Below are positions 34,755-43,878 of a stretch of 64,000 bases of DNA, in pieces. The notes under the pieces were generated by a model. The model was not told the DNA's origin and searched no databases. It saw nothing but the letters and a program-made list of their open reading frames with translations. Both the position numbers and the translations under genes were made by a program. Positions within the stretch are counted from its first letter, which is position 1; every line of letters starts with the position of its first letter. The DNA is taken from NCBI GenBank assembly GCA_035566895.1, contig DATMQA010000117.1:13145-77144 (forward strand). Reading direction: 5' to 3'. The stretch is from DATMQA01 sp035566895 (lineage in GTDB: Bacteria > Verrucomicrobiota > Verrucomicrobiia > Limisphaerales > UBA8199).

Positions 34755-35804
34755 TTGGCTCCCTTCCCTAATTCACCGATAAGTGACCCCGCCTTGAAAC
34801 CGGAAATCGAACCAGGTAGCAGGATTCTCTTGGTGCGCCTCAAATCCTTAGGGGACATCCTGTTCACCCTTCCGGCAGTCCACCAGGTCCGGGCGGCCTT
34901 TCCAAAAGACCGGATTTCGTTCCTGGTCTCAAAAGAATATGCGCCTTTGCTGGCGGGTTTTCGCGACGTGGAGTCGATTGTCCCGTTGGATCGGGCAAAG
35001 TTCCGCGGATTTGACCCTAAGGCTATGGCTATGGAGGTTTATGGTCTTCTGCGAGTGTTTCGCCGGGGAAGATTCTCCCTGGCTGTTGATTTTCAAGGCT
35101 ATGGCGAGACGGCGTTTCTGACCTGGTTCACGAGGGCGCCCGAGCGATGGGGGTCGGTTTATCGTCCAGCGCGCAAATGGGCTTACACGCGCCAGATGCG
35201 ACGGGACCCGGGGTTGCACCCGGCCGAATGCCATTTGGAACTGGTCCGGCAAGGCCAGACACTGCCTGCGCCCATTTCAAACCACTACTTTCTTCCGGAA
35301 ACTGCCTTAGCTGAGGCGCGCGAGTTCTTCGCGGAGCGTGGCCTGGATCCCGCCCGGCAGACACTCTTCATTCAGCCGTTCACCAGCTCTCCCCAGAAGG
35401 ATTGGCAACTTGAAAGCTATCTCGGAGCCGCTCGGCACTGGCGCGGGCGCGGTTTGCAGATTCTCTTTGGGGGCGGTCCCGCTGACCGGGTCGCTCTTGA
35501 ACCGGCGAGGGAGGCAGGCTTTCCCGTGGCCGCAGGCGCGCCACTGCTGCTCTCGGCGGGCCTGGTGAACCTTTCCACGCTGGTTTTGGGCAGCGACACG
35601 GGTTTGCTGCACCTGGCGGTCGCCATGGGCAAGCGCGTGGTTATGCTGTTGCCCTCAATCGCTCCCGGCAGTTGCCATCCCTTTCAGCACCGGGACTGGG
35701 CCGTGGTGCCACCGGACGGAAAGACGGTTGCGGGCATCTCTGCTGAAGCCGTCAACCAGGCCTGCGAGCGAGCTTTGGTGGAAATCGGGCAACCCAGGTC
35801 ATAG
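34755..35804 (+). CDS. Glycosyltransferase family 9 (heptosyltransferase-like)
   Basis: 349 residues. GT9 hallmarks: ILLVRLKSLGDILFTLPAV at the N-terminus, FIQPFTSSPQKDW in the middle and GSDTGLLHLAVAMGKRVV in the nucleotide-sugar binding half, with LPSIAPGSCHPF after it. Likely adds a heptose or similar sugar to lipopolysaccharide core. The start is uncertain: only TTG codons (34755, 34794) are available before the conserved part. Tandem palindromes sit just upstream. Confidence 0.88.
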   Translation: MAPFPNSPISDPALKPEIEPGSRILLVRLKSLGDILFTLPAVHQVRAAFPKDRISFLVSKEYAPLLAGFRDVESIVPLDRAKFRGFDPKAMAMEVYGLLRVFRRGRFSLAVDFQGYGETAFLTWFTRAPERWGSVYRPARKWAYTRQMRRDPGLHPAECHLELVRQGQTLPAPISNHYFLPETALAEAREFFAERGLDPARQTLFIQPFTSSPQKDWQLESYLGAARHWRGRGLQILFGGGPADRVALEPAREAGFPVAAGAPLLLSAGLVNLSTLVLGSDTGLLHLAVAMGKRVVMLLPSIAPGSCHPFQHRDWAVVPPDGKTVAGISAEAVNQACERALVEIGQPRS

Positions 35805-35948
35805 GTTAGTCGTGCAGCGGTTGGCGCTGAGGAGAAGAATCCTGCTCCGCATCGTGGCTTAAGGATAGTGGACCGGAGCGCTCTCTCTGGACAGCAAAAA
35901 TCTGCGGTTTGGGTTTCCCAACGGTGCGGCCGGAAGCTATGGTCCGTT

Positions 35949-36428
35949 ATGGCGCTGGTTCGCATTTTAATCGACGGTTACAGCCTGTTGCACAACTGGC
36001 CTGAGTTGGCGCCAGGCCGCCCTCGCCATTCCGCCGCCGCGCGCGATGAGCTGATCCGGCGATTGACGCTTTATCGAGACGCGATTGAAACGCCCGTGAC
36101 CATCTTCTTCGACGGCAACCGGCCGCCCGCAGGTAAGCCCGCGGTTGCGGCACCTCATCAAATCGAGGTGCTCTATTCTCGCGCGGGGCAAACGGCCGAC
36201 CAAATGATTGAGCGGGCGGCGCATCGGTTCGCCCCTTACGGGGAGGTCCTGGCTGTCACCGATGACCTGGCCGAGCGCGAGACGGTGAGCAGCCTGGGCG
36301 GGCTGACTTCCAGTTGCTGGAATTTCATCCAAACCGTCGAAAATACCTTGGCGGAAATGGCCGATGAGATTAAACATCATAACCGGCAGGAGCGGCACCG
36401 GTTTGGGCGCCGTCGAGAGCACACCTGA
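35949..36428 (+). CDS. NYN-domain (YacP-like) ribonuclease
   Basis: 159 residues from the ATG at 35949. PIN-like NYN fold: VRILIDGYSLLHNWPEL, with the catalytic Asp, then TIFFDGNRPP, EVLYSRAGQTADQMIERAA and AVTDDLAERETVSSLGG. YacP (Rae1) of Bacillus is an endoribonuclease acting at ribosomes; whether this one does the same is unknown. The next gene starts 10 bp later. Confidence 0.85.
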   Translation: MALVRILIDGYSLLHNWPELAPGRPRHSAAARDELIRRLTLYRDAIETPVTIFFDGNRPPAGKPAVAAPHQIEVLYSRAGQTADQMIERAAHRFAPYGEVLAVTDDLAERETVSSLGGLTSSCWNFIQTVENTLAEMADEIKHHNRQERHRFGRRREHT

Positions 36429-36438
36429 ACAGCAGCAG

Positions 36439-37869
36439 ATGATGAAAAGATGCCACCAGCGAATTAGGGCGTTGGCCAGCCAGACCACGTCCGGGGTTTT
36501 GGTTTCAGCATGTATCGCGTTGTTCGCCGCGTATGGGCCCAGGAGACTCCAGGCTCAATCTGATCCGAATGCCACCGCTCCTCCCAGGAACCGGTACTTG
36601 CTCATCGTTGAGACGTCTCGCTCCATGAAAAATCGCGTCCCGGGCTTGGTTCAAGCCGCACAAGATTTGCTGGGCTCCCGCCTGGACGAGGTGCGGCCCG
36701 GAGACACTCTGGGCCTTTGGACTTTTAACGAAGCGCTTTATGCGGGAAGGTTCCCGCTCCAGGACTTTTCGCCGCAAACTCAGCAGGCAGTTGCTGCGCG
36801 GGTTGCCTCCTATCTGCAATCCCAGAAGTATGAAAAGCAAGCCAACCTCGAGAAAGTGCTGCCACAGGTCCAGCGCCTGATTGCCCATTCCGAATTCCTG
36901 ACCGTGGTTTTGGTCTCCACCGGCAATGAGGAGGTCCACGGCACACCGATCGATGCCGCAATCAACGGCTCTTACAAACAGTGGCGCGATAAACAACAAG
37001 CTGCCCGGATGCCCCTGCTAACGGTGCTCCGCGGTCAACGCGGTAAAATCACTGATTTTTCTGTCAATCAGGCTCCCTGGCCCGTGGAGTTGCCACCCCT
37101 GCCACCGGAATTTCAAAGGTTGACGCTCGCCAAAAAGCAATCGCCTTCCGTCGCTCCGTCCACCGCCGAGGCGCTACTGGAATCTGTCAGAAAAGCCGAG
37201 TCCGCGCCCCCTGCGCCAGTGACGCCTGCGCCCGCGACTTTTGCGCCTGTGACACCTGCGGTCACGGCACCTGCACCCACGACCATTACTCCCGCGACCA
37301 TTACCTCAACTCCTGCGCCGCAGCCTGTGCTAGCCGCTCAGCCAGTTCAGGTGGCCAAAGCACCCATCACTCCGGCGCCAACTCCATCGCAAGCTAAGGC
37401 CCCGGTAAGTCCCCAACTGCTCCCGGCACCGACCGCGCCCGGTCCAGCGCCAGGCCCGCCCCCCAAGGTGGCTCCTTCCCAAACGCCTGCCAACTCGTTA
37501 CCTCGTCCTTTCAGACAGATCGTCGCCACCAATCTCGATCGGAAACAACCGGCAGGCCCATCTCAGCCTCTCGTCAAACCGTCGCCGGCGATCACCAAGG
37601 CAGCCACACCGTCCCCAACCAAAACGGCACCGGCACCCCAAGCGCCCGCTGGGCGGCCTCAGCCGGCACCGGCGTCAACCACTCCAAGTCCCAAGGCGCA
37701 AGTGGCGGCAGCTTCCACGTGGCAAGACCTGCTCAGCCCCAGGAACCTCTGGATTGCCGGGGGCTGCTTTGCAGCGCTGCTGTTGCTCGTCGTGGTGCTG
37801 GTATTGCGCGCCCGCTCTCGGAAGCCCTTCCACATCAGCCTGATCACCCAGTCAGTTGACAAGAAATAG
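36439..37869 (+). CDS. VWA-like exported protein with Pro-rich linker and C-terminal anchor
   Basis: 476 residues from the ATG pair at 36439/36442. Signal-anchor near the N-terminus (GVLVSACIALFAAYG). A von Willebrand A-like domain spans about residues 40-220 (YLLIVETSRSMKNRV, GDTLGLWTFNEALY, LTVVLVSTGNEE); the first MIDAS position is Glu instead of Asp, so metal binding may be weak. A ~200-residue Pro/Ala/Thr linker follows, then a transmembrane helix (GGCFAALLLLVVVLVL) and a short cytoplasmic tail. Downstream of the NYN gene on the same strand. Confidence 0.78.
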   Translation: MMKRCHQRIRALASQTTSGVLVSACIALFAAYGPRRLQAQSDPNATAPPRNRYLLIVETSRSMKNRVPGLVQAAQDLLGSRLDEVRPGDTLGLWTFNEALYAGRFPLQDFSPQTQQAVAARVASYLQSQKYEKQANLEKVLPQVQRLIAHSEFLTVVLVSTGNEEVHGTPIDAAINGSYKQWRDKQQAARMPLLTVLRGQRGKITDFSVNQAPWPVELPPLPPEFQRLTLAKKQSPSVAPSTAEALLESVRKAESAPPAPVTPAPATFAPVTPAVTAPAPTTITPATITSTPAPQPVLAAQPVQVAKAPITPAPTPSQAKAPVSPQLLPAPTAPGPAPGPPPKVAPSQTPANSLPRPFRQIVATNLDRKQPAGPSQPLVKPSPAITKAATPSPTKTAPAPQAPAGRPQPAPASTTPSPKAQVAAASTWQDLLSPRNLWIAGGCFAALLLLVVVLVLRARSRKPFHISLITQSVDKK

Positions 37870-38629
37870 CCGCCGGCTTGGGCTGCCCCTAAGCATTAAC
37901 CTGAACCTTCACCGCGCGCCCGGCTATTGCGTCAACCCGCCCAAAGAGCCGCTGGATCTATGGAAAGATGAAAAAGCGGCGGAAGCGTGTTCTTTTCATT
38001 GGGCTCAGTTGGCCAAACGATATAAAGGGGTTGCCAATGAGCGATTGAGTTTCGATCTGTTGAATGAACCGCCGGATATTCCGGAGGAAACCTACGTGCG
38101 AGTCGTCAAGAGGCTCGTACAGGCGATCCGCGCCGAGGATTCCCAGCGGCTCATCATCGCCGACGGGCTCAAATGGGGGACCGTGCCCGTCACCGGGTTG
38201 GCGGAGTTAGGCATCGCGCAGAGCACACGAGGGTATGAACCGGTGCAGATTTCTCATTACAAGGCAAACTGGATGCGCGGTTCGGATAAATGGAGCGAGC
38301 CGACGTGGCCGCTGAAGCTGGGCGAACAGGTGAAGGACAAGGAAACTCTCCGGCGGGACCGCATCCGCCCCTGGAAACAATTGGAGGGGAAAGGCGTGGG
38401 AGTACATGTCGGCGAATGGGGCGCGTTCAATCGCACGCCGCACCAGGTGGTGCTGGCCTGGATGCGGGATTGGCTGGACTTATGGAAAGAGGCCGGCTGG
38501 GGCTGGTCGCTCTGGAACTTGAGGGGTGGGTTCGAGGTGCTCGACAGCCAAAGGGAGGATGTGGCCTATGAAGATTTCCGCGGGCACGAACTCGATCGCG
38601 AGATGCTTACGGCGCTCCAACGCGGGTGA
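37870..38629 (+). pseudogene. 5'-truncated glycoside hydrolase family 5 gene
   Basis: The frame encodes the C-terminal two thirds of a GH5-type endoglucanase: INLNLHRAPGYCVNPPKEP, the acid/base Glu in FDLLNEPPD, HYKANWMRGSDKW, and the nucleophile Glu in VHVGEWGAFNRT, WGWSLWNLRGGF. The N-terminal portion, which normally includes the export signal and first barrel strands, is missing; homology starts right after the stop of the VWA gene with no proper start (only a TTG at 37856 inside that gene). Best read as a deletion remnant. Confidence 0.75.
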
Positions 38630-38712
38630 GGGACGCGGCCACAACAAGCATAAAAGACACAAAGCGGGTCAAGGCTTCGGTGTCGTTTCGTTCCTTTTCG
38701 TGGTGACGCCGT

Positions 38713-40344
38713 TCATTCAACCCGCACCCAAACTGTTTTCAAGTAGGCTCGCTCGGCGCGTGAGATCGGAAAATCCGGAGGTTGAGGCGCGTAATGCTCT
38801 TGAACCGCCTTCCGCTTTGAACGGCGCAGGGCGTCTTTGATGCGGGAGAGGAATGCTTCCGGCGGCCAATCTGCCGCATTGGTCGAACAAAACAGCACGC
38901 CGCCGGACTTAAGCAGGGGCAGGGCCTTGGTCACTAGCTGGCCGTAATCCTTCTCCGCTCGGAACACACCGTATTCTTTCGATTGCGAGAAGGTCGGCGG
39001 GTCCAACAGGATGGCGTCGAAGCGACGGTTCTTTTTCCCGAGCCGGCCCAGCCAATCAAACACGTCCCCGTAAATGAAATCGTGCGCCGCCTGCTCGATC
39101 TGGTTGACGTCGAAATTGCATTTGCCCCATTCGAGGTATTTTTTCGAGAGATCGAGGCTGGTCGTGTGCGCGCCGGCTCTGGCCGCGCAGACGGAAAAGG
39201 CGCAGGTGTAGGCAAAGGCGTTAAGGATTTCACAATTTTGATTGGTGATTTGTGACCGGAAGCCCGGAAATCCCGCCGCGATATGCCCGGTGAGGAGCCG
39301 CCGGCGGTTTTCGCGCTGGTCCAGAAAAAGTCCAACGGAATAACCCTCACAGAAACTCAATTCGAAGGCCAGACCGTTCTCGCGGATGGTGAATCGTTCC
39401 GGAGCGGTTTCTCCCAAAACAAGTTGGGGCGAAGCCTCGGCAGCCCCTGCCTTGCGCACCCGTCGAATGAACAGTTTGTGATAGGCACCACGGGCGCAAA
39501 AGGTCCGCATTAGCCCTTCGAGCTCCTGCCGCTGCGCTGTGTTTAACGATTGTTCGCCTTGAGACAGCAAATAATCTCCAAGGCGGTCCACGTGCCAACC
39601 TGGCCAGCCGTCGCTGGCGCCGTGAATAAGGCGATATGCATTCGTCGCTTCCGGCTCGAGCAAAGCCGCTCGCAACCCCAGTCGAGCGTCCGCGGCGAAA
39701 TCAGGCGGCGCCCTAAAAGTCATTTGCTGGCCAGAAGCGGGGTGTTTAAGACTAAGCTCCGTAGCGTGCAAAAAAATCCGCGGGGCAGGCGTGCCGCCGT
39801 AGAGCGTGTCGCCCAGGATCGGCAAGCGATTGTCCGCGGCATGCACGCGGATCTGGTGCGTGCGCCCGGTGAGCGGTTCAGCTTTGATGGCCGTGCAGCC
39901 GGCGTAAGGGCTAACGTCCAAAGTCAGCTTCCTCAGTTCGGCTGTTTCCAGCCGGCGAAAATGTGTTTCGGCGCCTTCGCCACCCGTGTGCCAGGGGCGG
40001 CTGACGTATTTTTCTCCAGTGCGTACGAGCGAGCTCTTGGCGACAAACTCTGTCTGGTGAACCGGGCGGTCCGTCAGCAGAAGATACTTCTTTCGAACCA
40101 TCCGCTCGGTGAACTGTTGCGTGAGCGAGCGGTTGGCCAGGGGCGTTTTGGACAGGACCATTACCCCGGAGGTCTCCTTATCCAACCGATGAATGATCGC
40201 CAGACCACAGCAGAGCGGCTCGCGATCCCGCAGCCATTCGTATAAACCCTCGCCGGCATAGGGGCTGGGAGCGTGGGTATTCAGCCCGGCGGGCTTGTTC
40301 ACCACCAAGAGGTGCTCATCTTCGAAAATCAGGCAGGGCAGCAC
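38713..40344 (-). CDS. Fusion of RluA-type pseudouridine synthase and RlmI-type rRNA methyltransferase
   Basis: 543 residues. N-terminal part (about 1-215): RluA family pseudouridine synthase with the catalytic Asp in AIIHRLDKETSGVMVL, and the GRTHQIRVHAA motif. C-terminal part (about 225-543): class I SAM-dependent methyltransferase of the RlmI/RlmK kind, with YSVGLFLDQRENRR, LNAFAYTCAFSVCAA, AILLDPPTFSQSK. Both halves keep their active-site motifs. The likely start is GTG at 40344. A non-conserved stretch (FRSQITNQNCEI, near residue 370) interrupts the methyltransferase before the SAM loop and matches a small DNA hairpin. Confidence 0.88.
   Translation of the reverse strand: MLPCLIFEDEHLLVVNKPAGLNTHAPSPYAGEGLYEWLRDREPLCCGLAIIHRLDKETSGVMVLSKTPLANRSLTQQFTERMVRKKYLLLTDRPVHQTEFVAKSSLVRTGEKYVSRPWHTGGEGAETHFRRLETAELRKLTLDVSPYAGCTAIKAEPLTGRTHQIRVHAADNRLPILGDTLYGGTPAPRIFLHATELSLKHPASGQQMTFRAPPDFAADARLGLRAALLEPEATNAYRLIHGASDGWPGWHVDRLGDYLLSQGEQSLNTAQRQELEGLMRTFCARGAYHKLFIRRVRKAGAAEASPQLVLGETAPERFTIRENGLAFELSFCEGYSVGLFLDQRENRRRLLTGHIAAGFPGFRSQITNQNCEILNAFAYTCAFSVCAARAGAHTTSLDLSKKYLEWGKCNFDVNQIEQAAHDFIYGDVFDWLGRLGKKNRRFDAILLDPPTFSQSKEYGVFRAEKDYGQLVTKALPLLKSGGVLFCSTNAADWPPEAFLSRIKDALRRSKRKAVQEHYAPQPPDFPISRAERAYLKTVWVRVE
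39230..39255. repeat. In-frame hairpin insert in the RluA/methyltransferase fusion gene
   Basis: TCACAA (39230-39235) and TTGTGA (39250-39255) face each other around AATCA-type units. It encodes the QITNQNCE part of the non-conserved stretch before the SAM-binding motif. Confidence 0.4.
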
Positions 40345-40419
40345 TCGGACAGCACGTTAAATGGGTTGGCAGGTTAATGGGTTCAAAATCGCGCACGAGG
40401 CTGAGCGATTGCGCTTTGT

Positions 40420-41097
40420 TCACCAGAAATTCCACTTGCCCTGACACGCGACGTAGAGGCCGAGCAGGAAATTGGTGATGGCATGGGCCGTCATGGCGTC
40501 GCCGAGGCGATTTTTGCGTATGACGAGCCATTGAAATGCCAGGCCGCAAAGAAATCCCGGCAGCCACTGGTAATGCGCGAAGCCAAACAGGAGCGAGGTA
40601 ACGATGAGCGAGAGCCAATGCAGCCGGTTGAACGGCATCGAGGGAAAGTCCAGCCGGACAAAATAGCGGTAGAGAAACGAACGATAAAAAGCCTCTTCAA
40701 TCGGCGGCACTACTATGGCCGACCCCAGGGTGCGCACCGCCACAAAGAAAACACCGAGGGCTGAACCTTGGCCAAATTGCTTATACGGATTCCAAGGCTC
40801 GCCGCCTTTCACTAGAAAATCGAACTTCGGATAATACGGGTCCAGTCCCACCCAAATGATAAAAACAAGAACGCCGACCGCTACCGCCTCCCAACTGAGC
40901 GCCCACCGCATTTCGGGCACCAGCAAACGCATCTCCCAAATGCACCAAAGCCCCACAACCATCTTTGCCAAATAAAACCAGAAGCGCGCCGGGCCGCTAA
41001 AGTTATCCTGTATAAGGGTCAGTACCAGGATCAGGACGTACGGCACCACGCGGGCGTGGATTGCCGAACGTTCGAGTTTTTCGCGCAAGAGGGTCAT
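40420..41097 (-). CDS. CPBP (CAAX/Abi) family intramembrane metalloprotease
   Basis: 225 residues with about six membrane helices. Motif 1 EEAFYRSFLYRYF, motif 2 FGFAHYQWLPGFL and motif 3 AHAITNF give the Glu-Glu-Arg and His residues of the type II CAAX protease site. Size and the preceding FIIWVGLDPYYPKF match the subgroup described as CAAX protease-related in PEP-CTERM/exosortase organisms. The substrate is unknown; no exosortase is in the window. Confidence 0.85.
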   Translation of the reverse strand: MTLLREKLERSAIHARVVPYVLILVLTLIQDNFSGPARFWFYLAKMVVGLWCIWEMRLLVPEMRWALSWEAVAVGVLVFIIWVGLDPYYPKFDFLVKGGEPWNPYKQFGQGSALGVFFVAVRTLGSAIVVPPIEEAFYRSFLYRYFVRLDFPSMPFNRLHWLSLIVTSLLFGFAHYQWLPGFLCGLAFQWLVIRKNRLGDAMTAHAITNFLLGLYVACQGKWNFW

Positions 41098-41203
41098 CCC
41101 AGAGCTGCGGCCCGCGAAAGTAAAGGGACAGGCCCGCCGAAAGTCAATTCTTCAATCAAGACTTCCGGGATGCCCACGCCGGCTCCCAATCATCCGCTCC
41201 AAC

Positions 41204-41749
41204 TCAGTCCGACAGGTTCAGCACATTGGTCTGGCCGGCCCCTGTCAGGGTGGCGCTCTCTTTGTTAATGGCCACGACGCGGAACTCCCCGATGCGATCA
41301 CCAATGAACACCGTCTTGCCACTGATCATCGCCGAGGGACGGGCCGGATTATAAACAATAACCTGCAGCCTGAGCGGAGCCGGCTTTGGGGGCGCTGGCT
41401 CAGTCGCCACAGAGGAGTTGGTCGGTGCGTTACTTGCGTCCGAACTGACTGAAGCGGGCGCCGTCGAGACCGGAGCGGCAGCCGGGGAAACAGGCGTCGG
41501 TGGGGCGTCGGCGGGCGTTTGGGCTCTAACTTCCACGGGGTCTGCGGGAGCCTGTTTTTGGAACAAACGCCAGGCCAAAAAGAGCCCCAGGAGGGCGACG
41601 ATGGCCAGGCCGACCGGCACGATCAAACCCAGGCTGTGCCGCGCATATTGTGCGGGTTCGGCCGGTCGAAGCTGCGGTCCGGGCGACGGCGACGGGGCGT
41701 GCTGTTGCGTTTCTTTGGCTCGCTTCAAGGCATCATTGATCAGGCTCAT
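41204..41749 (-). CDS. GspB-like general secretion accessory protein
   Basis: 181 residues from the ATG at 41749 (MSLINDALKRAKETQQ), which overlaps the ExeA-like stop as ATGA. A cytoplasmic N-terminus is followed by one transmembrane helix (LIVPVGLAIVALLGLFLAW), a Pro/Ala linker and a C-terminal domain with IVYNPARPSAMISGKTVFIGD typical of GspB/PilP-like proteins. Together with the ATPase before it, the arrangement is that of ExeA-ExeB, which help insert secretion pores through peptidoglycan. Confidence 0.82.
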   Translation of the reverse strand: MSLINDALKRAKETQQHAPSPSPGPQLRPAEPAQYARHSLGLIVPVGLAIVALLGLFLAWRLFQKQAPADPVEVRAQTPADAPPTPVSPAAAPVSTAPASVSSDASNAPTNSSVATEPAPPKPAPLRLQVIVYNPARPSAMISGKTVFIGDRIGEFRVVAINKESATLTGAGQTNVLNLSD

Positions 41750-42561
41750 GTGTCGATATGTCCTTCCAGTTCGCGAATGGCGCGGTTGACCAGGCGATAG
41801 TCTATCCGCGTTTGCCGCTCGACAAAGCCCGCCAGCAGGGCTTTGTCGCAAACGGCGTTGACCAGGCGCGGAATCCCCTGAGTGTAATGATAGATCCGCC
41901 AGAGGGCCGGGCGGGTAAAACCGGGCGTTCCGTTGCCGCCCGAGAGATGGAGCCGATGCTGGACATACTGGCTCACCTCGATGCGGCTCAGCGGCAGCAA
42001 ATGATAGCGGACAGTGATACGCTGGCGCAATTGGCGCAGGCGTGGATTATTCAATCGATCGCGCAATTCGGGCTGGCCCATCAGCACGATTTGGAACAGC
42101 TTGCGGTTATCCGTCTCCAGGTTCGAAAGCAAACGAACCTGCTCGAGTAATTCATCCGTCAGGTCCTGGGCCTCGTCTATAATCAAGACCGTTTCCTTGC
42201 CCCGCTCGACCTGCTGCAGGAGGAACTGGTTGATTACCGCAATGGTGTCCAGCCGGTCCAAGCCGTTGACCGGCAACCCAAACTCGATGGCGATCGCTTT
42301 TATCAGCTCGTCCGCGCTCATCACCGGATTCAGAATCAGGGCCGTCGAGAAGTGCTCGTCGAGTTGTTCGAGCATCGCCCGGCACAGGGTCGTTTTGCCA
42401 GCGCCGACTTCGCCGGTAAGCTGCACGAAGCCTTTGCGCTCGCGCAACCCGTAGAGGAGGTGATTAAAGGCCTCGCGATGCTTGGCGCTGTAGAACAGGA
42501 ACCGCGGATTTGGCGTGATATCGAAAGGGGCCTCGGTCAGCCCGTAGTAGTCCAGGTACAC
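41746..42561 (-). CDS. ExeA-like AAA+ ATPase of a type II secretion or type IV pilus system
   Basis: 271 residues starting at GTG 42561 (reads as MYLDYYGLTEAPFDITPNP, the usual ExeA/MshM start); a longer frame to 42897 is not family-like. Walker A GEVGAGKTTL, Walker B VLIIDEAQDL, and the sensor region GQPELRDRLN. No peptidoglycan-binding C-terminal domain, unlike full-length ExeA. Coupled to the GspB-like gene by ATGA. The pseudopilin at the right end of the window may belong to the same machinery. Confidence 0.88.
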   Translation of the reverse strand: MYLDYYGLTEAPFDITPNPRFLFYSAKHREAFNHLLYGLRERKGFVQLTGEVGAGKTTLCRAMLEQLDEHFSTALILNPVMSADELIKAIAIEFGLPVNGLDRLDTIAVINQFLLQQVERGKETVLIIDEAQDLTDELLEQVRLLSNLETDNRKLFQIVLMGQPELRDRLNNPRLRQLRQRITVRYHLLPLSRIEVSQYVQHRLHLSGGNGTPGFTRPALWRIYHYTQGIPRLVNAVCDKALLAGFVERQTRIDYRLVNRAIRELEGHIDT

Positions 42562-42740
42562 GACGGTTTTTGAGCAAAAAAGGTGCCGACAGGAAGAGCC
42601 GCTGGGGGCGGTGCCTTGCTCGTGGGGAAGTGTCTCAAAGGCTGACAAAACTGCCTCATTGAAAACCAGGAGCCGAGACCCCGAAGGGCGAAAGAAGGCC
42701 GAAGTCCGAAAGAGCCCCAGCCGAGGGCCTGCTCGCCCCT

Positions 42741-43862
42741 CTAGATGCCTGACGCGCGGTGGAGGATTGCCTTCGCCGCCCTCACCAACGCGGCGGTCTC
42801 CGTCGGTGTCCCAATCGTGATCCGCAGATAATCGCGAACCCCAGGATGGTCGAACCATCTCACGAGGATTTTCCGGTCGCGCAGTTTCCGCAGCCAATCC
42901 TGCGCCGAAAACTCGGGCGGACGCGCCAGAATGAAATTCGTCTGGCTGGGAAAAACCTGGAACTCCAAGTCGGCCAATTCCCGAGTTAGCTTTTCCCGGG
43001 TGGCAATGATTTTCCGGAAGTTTTGGTGGTAATAGGACAAATCGTTCAGCGTGGACAGGGCGGCGACCTGACCGAGACCATTGACGTTGTAGCTGTCCCG
43101 GATTTTCTGCAATGCGGCAATCAGCTCGGGGTGGCCGATGAAATAGCCCACCCGCTGGAAACAGAGTGAATAAGCCTTCGAGAATGTCCTTGCGACCAGC
43201 ACCTGCGGGTGCTTCAGCGCGAGGGAGAGCGCGTTTGCATCGGCGAAATCAACATAGGCTTCATCCAGTACCACCACGCCCTTTTGCCTGCGGCAAAGGG
43301 CCTCCAGTTCCGCCGTGCTATAACCCCGGCCACTTGGCGCATTGGGCGTGGTTACAAACGTGAGTGCCGCGCGGAAATCCCATTGCCGGCCGCGTTTCAA
43401 CTCGACCAGGGAAGGCAGGGTGAAACCCGGGTTCAGCAACACCGGGTTGCGTTGGGCGCCATGAATTTCCGCCAGCACCGGATAGAGCGAATAGCTGGGT
43501 GTGAAGAATTGGACCACTGAGCGGGTTCCTTTAGTCCAGGAGTATGATGGTTCCACGAAACACCGCACCGCCATCGCCAACAATTCGTCCGAACCATTGC
43601 CGACGATGATGTTTTCAGGCCGGCAGCGGTGGAGTTGGGCAAGCTTTTCGCGCAACGGTTGCGCGGTCGGGTTCGGATAAAGCCGCAAGCGCCCATCCAC
43701 GGCCGCTTTGGTCGCCGCCAGCACTTTGGGCGAAGGCGGATAGGGGTTCTCGTTTGTGTTCAACTTGATCAAACCCTTGAGCCTGGGTTGTTCGCCAGGC
43801 ACATACGGGTGCAGGCGCTCCACGAGCGGACGGATTAATGGCTGTCTTAAGTGTGGTCCCAT
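42741..43862 (-). CDS. hisC: Histidinol-phosphate aminotransferase
   Basis: 373 residues from the ATG at 43862, 16 bp after the hisD stop. PLP enzyme of histidine synthesis. Motifs: KLNTNENPYPPSP, ENIIVGNGSDELL, DEAYVDFAD and the Schiff-base lysine in ARTFSKAYSLCFQRVGY; C-terminal arginine in DYLRITIGT. Could also act in other aromatic transaminations, but the pairing with hisD supports HisC. Confidence 0.94.
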   Translation of the reverse strand: MGPHLRQPLIRPLVERLHPYVPGEQPRLKGLIKLNTNENPYPPSPKVLAATKAAVDGRLRLYPNPTAQPLREKLAQLHRCRPENIIVGNGSDELLAMAVRCFVEPSYSWTKGTRSVVQFFTPSYSLYPVLAEIHGAQRNPVLLNPGFTLPSLVELKRGRQWDFRAALTFVTTPNAPSGRGYSTAELEALCRRQKGVVVLDEAYVDFADANALSLALKHPQVLVARTFSKAYSLCFQRVGYFIGHPELIAALQKIRDSYNVNGLGQVAALSTLNDLSYYHQNFRKIIATREKLTRELADLEFQVFPSQTNFILARPPEFSAQDWLRKLRDRKILVRWFDHPGVRDYLRITIGTPTETAALVRAAKAILHRASGI

Positions 43863-43878
43863 CACTTGATACGCGCTT

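Noticed and set aside
34571..34867. 98-codon minus-strand frame
   Set aside because: Overlaps the GT9 start and is partly the translated palindromes; the GT9 frame is better supported.
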